DNA from: Croceitalea dokdonensis DOKDO 023
Lineage (GTDB): Bacteria; Bacteroidota; Bacteroidia; Flavobacteriales; Flavobacteriaceae
Length of the DNA stretch: 64,000 nucleotides
Direction: 5' to 3'
NCBI RefSeq assembly: GCF_001306415.1
Contig: NZ_LDJX01000009.1
Coordinates: forward strand, 1-64,000
The position numbers and the translations under genes were made by a program. Position 1 is the first letter of the stretch. Each line of letters begins with the position of its first letter. Below are positions 59,418-64,000 of this stretch, one piece after another. Under the pieces are notes generated by a model. That model was not told where the DNA came from and made no database searches. It saw only the letters and a list, made by a program, of their open reading frames with translations.

Positions 59418-60806
59418 ATGAGCAAGTTTGATATTATTGTTTTAGGTAGTGGCCCAGGCGGATATGTAACCGCAATCAGAGCATCACAATTGGGCTTTAA
59501 AACTGCTATTGTGGAAAAGGAAAGTCTAGGTGGCGTTTGTTTAAACTGGGGTTGTATCCCTACAAAAGCCCTATTAAAATCCGCACAGGTATTTGAATAT
59601 TTAAAACATGCTGAGGATTACGGACTTAGTGCCAAAAAAGTAGAACATGATTTTGATGCGGTGGTAAAAAGAAGCCGTGGTGTGGCAGACGGTATGAGTA
59701 AGGGAGTACAGTTCTTAATGAAAAAGAACAAAATTGAGGTACTCAATGGTTACGGTAGGCTTTTACCAGGCAAAAAAGTGATGGTAAAAGGGGAACACGG
59801 ACAAGCAGAATACAGTGCGGACCATATTATTATTGCCACTGGTGCCCGCAGCAGGGAATTGCCCAGTTTACCCCAAGACGGTAAAAAGGTTATAGGTTAC
59901 CGCGATGCCATGACCTTAAAAAAACAACCCAAGAAAATGATTGTTGTGGGCAGTGGGGCCATTGGTATTGAGTTTGCATATTTCTACAATAGTATGGGTA
60001 CGGAAGTTACCGTGGTGGAGTATTTGCCCAACATTGTTCCGGTAGAGGATGAGGAGGTGTCCAAACAGTTGGAACGTACCTTTAAAAAGAACGGCATAAA
60101 AATTAAAACCTCGGCTGAAGTTACCAAGGTAGACACTTCTGGTGATGGTGTAAAAGCTACCGTTAAAACCAGTAAAGGGGAGGAAGTACTGGAGGCAGAT
60201 ATTGTGCTCTCTGCCGTAGGAATTAAAACCAATATTGAAAACATAGGATTGGAAGATGTTGGCATTGCGGTGGACAGGGATAAGATTTTGGTCAATGATT
60301 ACTACCAAACCAATATTCCGGGCTATTACGCCATTGGGGACGTAACCCCTGGCCAAGCCTTGGCGCACGTTGCCTCTGCGGAAGGAATTCTATGTGTGGA
60401 GAAGCTGGCAGGTATGCACGTAGAACCTTTGGATTATGGCAATATTCCCGGGTGTACGTATTGCCATCCAGAGATAGCATCTGTGGGACTTACCGAAAAA
60501 CAAGCCCGGGAAAAAGGGCTTGATATTAAAGTTGGGAAATTTCCATTTTCGGCAAGCGGGAAGGCAAAAGCTTCTGGCACCTCCGACGGATTTGTAAAGG
60601 TGATTTTTGATGCTAAGTATGGAGAATGGTTGGGCTGCCATATGATCGGTGCCGGCGTAACCGATATGATTGCCGAAGCAGTGGTGGCCAGAAAACTGGA
60701 AACCACTGGCCATGAAGTCTTAAAGGCCGTTCACCCACACCCAACCATGAGTGAAGCTGTGATGGAGGCCGTTGCGGCCGCCTATGATGAGGTGATTCAT
60801 TTATAA
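59418..60806 (+). CDS. lpdA: Dihydrolipoyl dehydrogenase (E3)
   Basis: A 462-residue FAD flavoprotein reoxidising dihydrolipoamide of the 2-oxoacid dehydrogenase complexes. GSGPGGYVTAIRA binds FAD, the redox disulfide is in GGVCLNWGCIPTK, VVGSGAIGIEFAY binds NAD, and AIGDVTPG closes the FAD site. HPHPTMSEAVMEA carries the catalytic His-Glu pair. Full length. It has its own promoter, and no E1/E2 genes are adjacent. Confidence 0.96.
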   Translation: MSKFDIIVLGSGPGGYVTAIRASQLGFKTAIVEKESLGGVCLNWGCIPTKALLKSAQVFEYLKHAEDYGLSAKKVEHDFDAVVKRSRGVADGMSKGVQFLMKKNKIEVLNGYGRLLPGKKVMVKGEHGQAEYSADHIIIATGARSRELPSLPQDGKKVIGYRDAMTLKKQPKKMIVVGSGAIGIEFAYFYNSMGTEVTVVEYLPNIVPVEDEEVSKQLERTFKKNGIKIKTSAEVTKVDTSGDGVKATVKTSKGEEVLEADIVLSAVGIKTNIENIGLEDVGIAVDRDKILVNDYYQTNIPGYYAIGDVTPGQALAHVASAEGILCVEKLAGMHVEPLDYGNIPGCTYCHPEIASVGLTEKQAREKGLDIKVGKFPFSASGKAKASGTSDGFVKVIFDAKYGEWLGCHMIGAGVTDMIAEAVVARKLETTGHEVLKAVHPHPTMSEAVMEAVAAAYDEVIHL

Positions 60807-60921
60807 TCCGTGTACCCTTTGGCGACCATAGGCATTTAACAGCCTACAAGGGGTATTGCAGTTGCCGCCAAAAGTGTATTGCGGTGTAAAATGTAGACAG
60901 AAAACGAAAACAGAATGCCCT

Positions 60922-61203
60922 ATGTTAAAGCTATTTAAGAGTGTAGCCATTCTAGAAGGTATTTCCTATTTACTCCTTTTTGGACTCACCATGCCTTTAA
61001 AATATTGGGCGGATATGGGTGGGCCCAACAAAATTGTGGGGTATGCACACGGGATTCTATTTATCGCATATGTCGTGGTTGCTTTTCTGTTTTGGTACGA
61101 TAGGAAGTGGAGCATTAAAAGGCTGTTTATTTTGATGGCAGCCTCCCTACTGCCTTTTGCCACTTTTTATGTGGACAAGAAATATTTGTCAGGATTACAG
61201 TAG
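60922..61203 (+). CDS. DUF3817 domain membrane protein
   Basis: A 93-residue inner-membrane protein with three hydrophobic segments. FKSVAILEGISYLLLFG and PLKYWADMG...VGYAHGILFIAY are the DUF3817 signature. The ATG at 60922 is preferred over the frame start at 60856 because DUF3817 proteins begin a few residues before this block. The stop overlaps the convergent aroQ stop by 9 bp. The function is unknown. Confidence 0.88.
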   Translation: MLKLFKSVAILEGISYLLLFGLTMPLKYWADMGGPNKIVGYAHGILFIAYVVVAFLFWYDRKWSIKRLFILMAASLLPFATFYVDKKYLSGLQ

Positions 61204-61611
61204 GAAGCTTTGTATGGCCAAATCATAACTTTGCATTCCAAAACCCAGAATAACCCCTTTGGCCACGGGCGCAATATAGCTCACCTGCCTAAATTCTTCG
61301 CGTTGGTGGGTATTGGAGATATGTACCTCAACCACAGGAGTTGCAATGGCCTTTACGGCATCTCCTAAACCTACAGAGGTGTGGGTGTACGCCGCGGCAT
61401 TTAGGATAACACCATCAAACGTGAAACCTACTTCATGCAACTTATCAATCAGTTCGCCCTCTATGTTGGACTGGAAATAAGTTAGGTCCACTTGCGGAAA
61501 TCTTGGTTTAAGAAGATTAAAATAATCCTCAAAAGATTCACTACCATATATCTGTGGCTCTCTCTTGCCCAAGAGATTTAAATTGGGACCGTTGATGATG
61601 ATGATTTTCAT
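61195..61611 (-). CDS. aroQ: Type II 3-dehydroquinate dehydratase
   Basis: A 138-residue dodecameric enzyme of the shikimate pathway. NGPNLNLLGKREPQIYG is the family N-terminus with the active-site Arg and Tyr. LNAAAYTHTS and EVHISNTHQREEFR carry the conserved Asn and His. Length is normal. The xerD gene is nearby in divergent orientation, a common flavobacterial order, but here two envelope genes lie between. Confidence 0.95.
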   Translation of the reverse strand: MKIIIINGPNLNLLGKREPQIYGSESFEDYFNLLKPRFPQVDLTYFQSNIEGELIDKLHEVGFTFDGVILNAAAYTHTSVGLGDAVKAIATPVVEVHISNTHQREEFRQVSYIAPVAKGVILGFGMQSYDLAIQSFLL

Positions 61612-61641
61612 AGGTTAAAAATAACGAATATTCAGAAGCAT

Positions 61642-61668
61642 AAAAAAAGCGACATGTTCTGTCGCTTT
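61642..61668 (-). terminator. Rho-independent terminator of the 61694 gene
   Basis: A 9-bp stem AAAGCGACA / TGTCGCTTT with a 5-base loop, followed on the minus strand by a T-run (A7 on plus). Confidence 0.82.
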
Positions 61669-61693
61669 AATTTACGTAATATCTTGCCTCAAT

Positions 61694-62176
61694 TTACCAA
61701 GCGTATCCTAAAGACACTCCTAGCCCTACGGCGGTAGAATTGATGGAAACCGCCAAACTGTCAGAATCCCCCGTTACAAAGGACAGACCTGCGAATACAT
61801 CCAATAAAAAATGCTCACCAAAAATCCATTGGTGCCCTGCCTGACCACCTACAGATAGAAAACCTGCAGAATTATCAAAATCATCGGAAAGGGACACATA
61901 ACCAGCAGTAGGTCCCGCGTGCCAGCCGTTTAACGCATCTTTACTAGAAAAGTAAAAACGATATTCAGCTCCTATTCCAAATCCGTTGGCATCTCCAATA
62001 TTATAGAATAGTCCTGAAACTGTTGCGGACTGGCTTTCATTGACCTCGAACTCATAACCCGCGTTCGCAATGCCAAAGGCTAATCCTATAGGGTTTGCTT
62101 TTATGGCATGTTCCTGAGCATGTCCGGTCATAAAACTACCTAATCCTAATACTGCTACAATAAATAATTTTTTCAT
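61694..62176 (-). CDS. Small exported beta-rich protein, probable outer-membrane barrel
   Basis: A 160-residue protein. Residues 1-20 are a signal peptide (MKKLFIVAVLGLGSFMTGHAQ). The mature part alternates short amphipathic strands, including NAGYEFEVNES, GIGAEYRFYFSS, TAGYVSLSD and LLDVFAGLSFVTGD. It ends in the aromatic LGVSLGYAW, typical of outer-membrane barrels. The size suits an eight-stranded barrel. No specific family was recognised. It lies 60 bp after the similar gene at 62237-62752. Confidence 0.82.
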   Translation of the reverse strand: MKKLFIVAVLGLGSFMTGHAQEHAIKANPIGLAFGIANAGYEFEVNESQSATVSGLFYNIGDANGFGIGAEYRFYFSSKDALNGWHAGPTAGYVSLSDDFDNSAGFLSVGGQAGHQWIFGEHFLLDVFAGLSFVTGDSDSLAVSINSTAVGLGVSLGYAW

Positions 62177-62236
62177 AAAGGAAATTTTGGTTGAATTAAA
62201 TATAAAAATAAAGTATATAACTTTTAAAACTAAGAG

Positions 62237-62752
62237 TCAAAATAAGAACAATATCCCTACCAACGCAGTTGAAAACGTGGATTCCCTGCCAAAACTGGCA
62301 TAGGAAACATTCAGTTCCGTCACCCCATTGATATCCACACCCACCACAGGTCTAAAATAAAGTCCGCCCTCATTTCCTTCGTTAATGCCTACGGCATACC
62401 CCAAATCCCCGCCAAGCTTAAAACCACTGGTGGGGTACACCCTTAAGGCTGCGGCAATGGGTATGTACTGAAAGTTATCAAACTCCGTTTCTATGGTGAC
62501 CCCCGCGTTGGAGATGGTTTCCTTCTCTCCAAAAGCGTTAAAAAAACCCGTACTAAAACCCAAATCTATTTCCCTGGACACGCCCCAAAGTTGCTGCACC
62601 TCCAGGCCTAGATTTAAACTATAGGCTTCGGACAAATCCCCTAAAACAATACCTCCTGTAAGGCCCGCCCTAAAATTAGTTCGGTCTACCTGGGCATTCA
62701 GGGTAATAACGGAAAGGAACAAAAAAATTGAGCTTAGGGTAAAAAGCTTCAT
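62237..62752 (-). CDS. Outer-membrane beta-barrel family protein
   Basis: A 171-residue protein. Signal peptide at 1-20 (MKLFTLSSIFLFLSV...NAQ). Strands FRAGLTGGIVLGD, SLNLGLEVQQLW, IDLGFSTGFFNAFG, FKLGGDLGYAVG and LYFRPVVGVDI follow. It ends with hydrophobic ALVGILFLF. The ATG at 62752 is chosen over the open frame from 62848 because of the signal peptide. The pattern suits a small porin-fold barrel. The function is unknown. Confidence 0.83.
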   Translation of the reverse strand: MKLFTLSSIFLFLSVITLNAQVDRTNFRAGLTGGIVLGDLSEAYSLNLGLEVQQLWGVSREIDLGFSTGFFNAFGEKETISNAGVTIETEFDNFQYIPIAAALRVYPTSGFKLGGDLGYAVGINEGNEGGLYFRPVVGVDINGVTELNVSYASFGRESTFSTALVGILFLF

Positions 62753-62876
62753 AATATTGACTGGTTTTGATTGGTAACATAAAAACGCAGTCTGGAACAT
62801 TTTATTTCCATATGGTGATAAAAACCAATCAGTCAGACACCACATCAAATTAACTCCATGTAGTATCTTTAGGCCT

Positions 62877-63779
62877 ATGACTTGGCAAAATGCGTTACTG
62901 GATTATAAAAACTACCTTAAAATTGAGCGTGGACTTGCAGATAATTCCATACAGAACTACAACTACGATTTGGTAAAGCTTGTCCATTTTCTTGAGGCCA
63001 ATGATAGTAAGTCCACTCCTACCAATATTACAAAAGAAGTGGTTCAACGTTTTGTGTACGAATTGCCCAACCTAGTGAATGCACGGTCCCAAGCCCGCAT
63101 TATTTCTGGACTAAAAGGTTTTTTTAATTATTTGGTCTTTGAAGATTACCGGGAGGACAACCCTATGGATCTTATTGAATCCCCAAAAATTGGACGTAAG
63201 CTCCCAGACACCTTAAGCAAGGAAGAAATTGATGCCCTCATTGCGGCGATAGACCTTTCCAAGCCAGAAGGGGAAAGAAACCGCGCGATGATTGAAACCC
63301 TATACAGTTGTGGGTTGCGGGTTTCGGAATTGATTCATTTAAAAATTTCCGACCTCTATTTTGATGAAGGTTTTATCAAAGTCACCGGGAAGGGAAACAA
63401 ACAGCGGTTGGTTCCCATATCAGAAATCAATAAAAAATATATTAACCTGTACAAGAGTTTGGTACGGGTCCATGTAAACATAATGAAGGGCCATGAGGAT
63501 TTTTTATTTTTGAACAGAAGGGGCAAACAACTTTCCCGCGCCATGATTTTTACCATTGTAAAGAATTTGGCAACGACTATCGGCTTAAAAAAAACGATTA
63601 GCCCCCATACCTTTAGACACTCCTTTGCCACCCATTTATTGGAAAATGGGGCAGACCTCAGGGCAATTCAACAAATGCTGGGACATGAAAGCATTACCAC
63701 AACAGAGGTTTATGTGCATGTTGGGCGCAAACATTTGGCAGAGGTATTGCAAAAATTCCACCCAAGAGAGGCTTTCTAG
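62877..63779 (+). CDS. xerD: Site-specific tyrosine recombinase XerD
   Basis: A 300-residue chromosome-dimer recombinase. The N-terminal SAM-like domain spans about 1-95. The catalytic domain has the Arg in YSCGLRVSEL, the Lys in GKGNKQR, HTFRHSFATH with His and Arg, LGHESITTTEVYVHV, and Tyr279 as nucleophile. Length matches XerC/XerD. It lacks the features of integrases in mobile elements, and no attachment site or cargo is nearby. Confidence 0.93.
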   Translation: MTWQNALLDYKNYLKIERGLADNSIQNYNYDLVKLVHFLEANDSKSTPTNITKEVVQRFVYELPNLVNARSQARIISGLKGFFNYLVFEDYREDNPMDLIESPKIGRKLPDTLSKEEIDALIAAIDLSKPEGERNRAMIETLYSCGLRVSELIHLKISDLYFDEGFIKVTGKGNKQRLVPISEINKKYINLYKSLVRVHVNIMKGHEDFLFLNRRGKQLSRAMIFTIVKNLATTIGLKKTISPHTFRHSFATHLLENGADLRAIQQMLGHESITTTEVYVHVGRKHLAEVLQKFHPREAF

Positions 63780-63930
63780 GCCGCACCCCAAACTATCCCA
63801 AATGTAAAAGCTATGACAGGATATTGCTTATGTTTGGCTGCCACAAACCTTAAATTACATACATGAATTGAATCCTAGGAAGTAAGAACGGTCTAATTGA
63901 AATATATTTGCCACTTTAATTTTACGTAAA
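63780..63930. other. Spacer before the GH13 gene
   Basis: About 150 bp with no open frame. It contains the -7 element for the next gene at 63904-63911. No terminator stem after xerD was recognised. Confidence 0.5.
63904..63911 (+). promoter_or_regulatory. -7 element of the GH13 gene
   Basis: TATATTTG matches TAnnTTTG, 19 bp before the ATG at 63931, giving a leader of about 15 nt. Confidence 0.5.
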
Positions 63931-64000
63931 TGAAGCTAACGGACCGTCAGTGGTGGAAAGAGGGTATAGTATACCAAATCTATCCTAGAAGTTTTCAAGA
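63931..64000 (+). CDS. GH13 alpha-glucosidase (first 23 codons, truncated by window edge)
   Basis: Only the N-terminus is visible: MKLTDRQWWKEGIVYQIYPR followed by SFQ. The WWKE-x-VVYQIYPRSFQ opening is characteristic of GH13 oligo-1,6-glucosidases, alpha-glucosidases and trehalose-related hydrolases. No signal peptide is present, so it is probably cytosolic. With glgB and GH31 nearby it would extend an alpha-glucan utilisation set. The exact activity cannot be judged from this fragment. Confidence 0.85.

Noticed and set aside
62877-63779. Integrase of a mobile element
   Set aside because: The protein has standard XerD length and motifs. No direct repeats, tRNA attachment site, transposase or phage genes are nearby.

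Overview
The window is a chromosomal segment of a Bacteroidota bacterium, most likely a marine member of the Flavobacteriaceae. This is inferred from four things. Promoters have the bacteroidetal TAnnTTTG -7 element and starts lack Shine-Dalgarno sequences. Type IX secretion (T9SS) C-terminal domains are present. Core genes are of flavobacterial type (DnaX, DUF3822, xerD/aroQ divergent pair, RsmD). There is an ECF sigma operon with GIN-domain proteins. No species is claimed.

Bases 1-18000 hold one giant minus-strand reading frame. It starts at 17991, has no in-frame stop, and runs off the left edge. At least 5,997 codons of a secreted protein are visible: signal peptide, three ConA-like lectin modules, seven malectin-type modules, cadherin, PKD, lamin-tail and Ig-like domains, and two sorbosone-dehydrogenase-type beta-propellers. 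It is divergent, across a 523-bp gap with a G9 tract, from a second large exported protein (18515-21679) that joins Ig-like, malectin, kelch and ThuA domains to a T9SS sorting tail. The pair looks like a surface glycan-binding or glycan-processing locus.

21.8-27.0 kb is a minus-strand run: RecD-like helicase, DUF4126, KdsB, HAD hydrolase, KdnB-like iron alcohol dehydrogenase and a PlsC acyltransferase. The last four overlap or nearly abut and suggest Kdo (possibly 8-amino-Kdo) lipid A/LPS core chemistry. 27.1-29.8 kb is a plus-strand group: membrane-anchored unknown, DUF3822, RsmD, lipocalin-like lipoprotein. It is followed by the RNase P RNA gene (minus strand).

30.4-44.7 kb is mostly housekeeping. 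dnaX and miaE are on plus. A tight seven-gene minus operon holds pyrR-pyrB-STAS-like-rnz-pdxH-sixA-ppk1. rpsA, a LysM protein, cmk and lon follow. 44.9-47.9 kb is an ECF sigma / membrane anti-sigma / two beta-helix surface protein operon.

48-57.4 kb (minus) holds a galactose-oxidase-type copper radical enzyme with all active-site residues and a T9SS tail, a UMF1-type MFS transporter, an M48 lipoprotein protease, a GH31 alpha-glucosidase and the glycogen branching enzyme. 57.5-64 kb has a collagen-like lipoprotein, two tandem msrB genes (one lipoprotein, one cytosolic), dihydrolipoyl dehydrogenase, DUF3817, aroQ, two small envelope proteins, xerD, and the first 23 codons of a GH13 alpha-glucosidase at the right edge.

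No tRNA, IS element, CRISPR array or prophage was seen. The most unusual content is the giant multidomain protein with its divergent ThuA/kelch partner, the galactose oxidase, and the possible Kdo8N genes.
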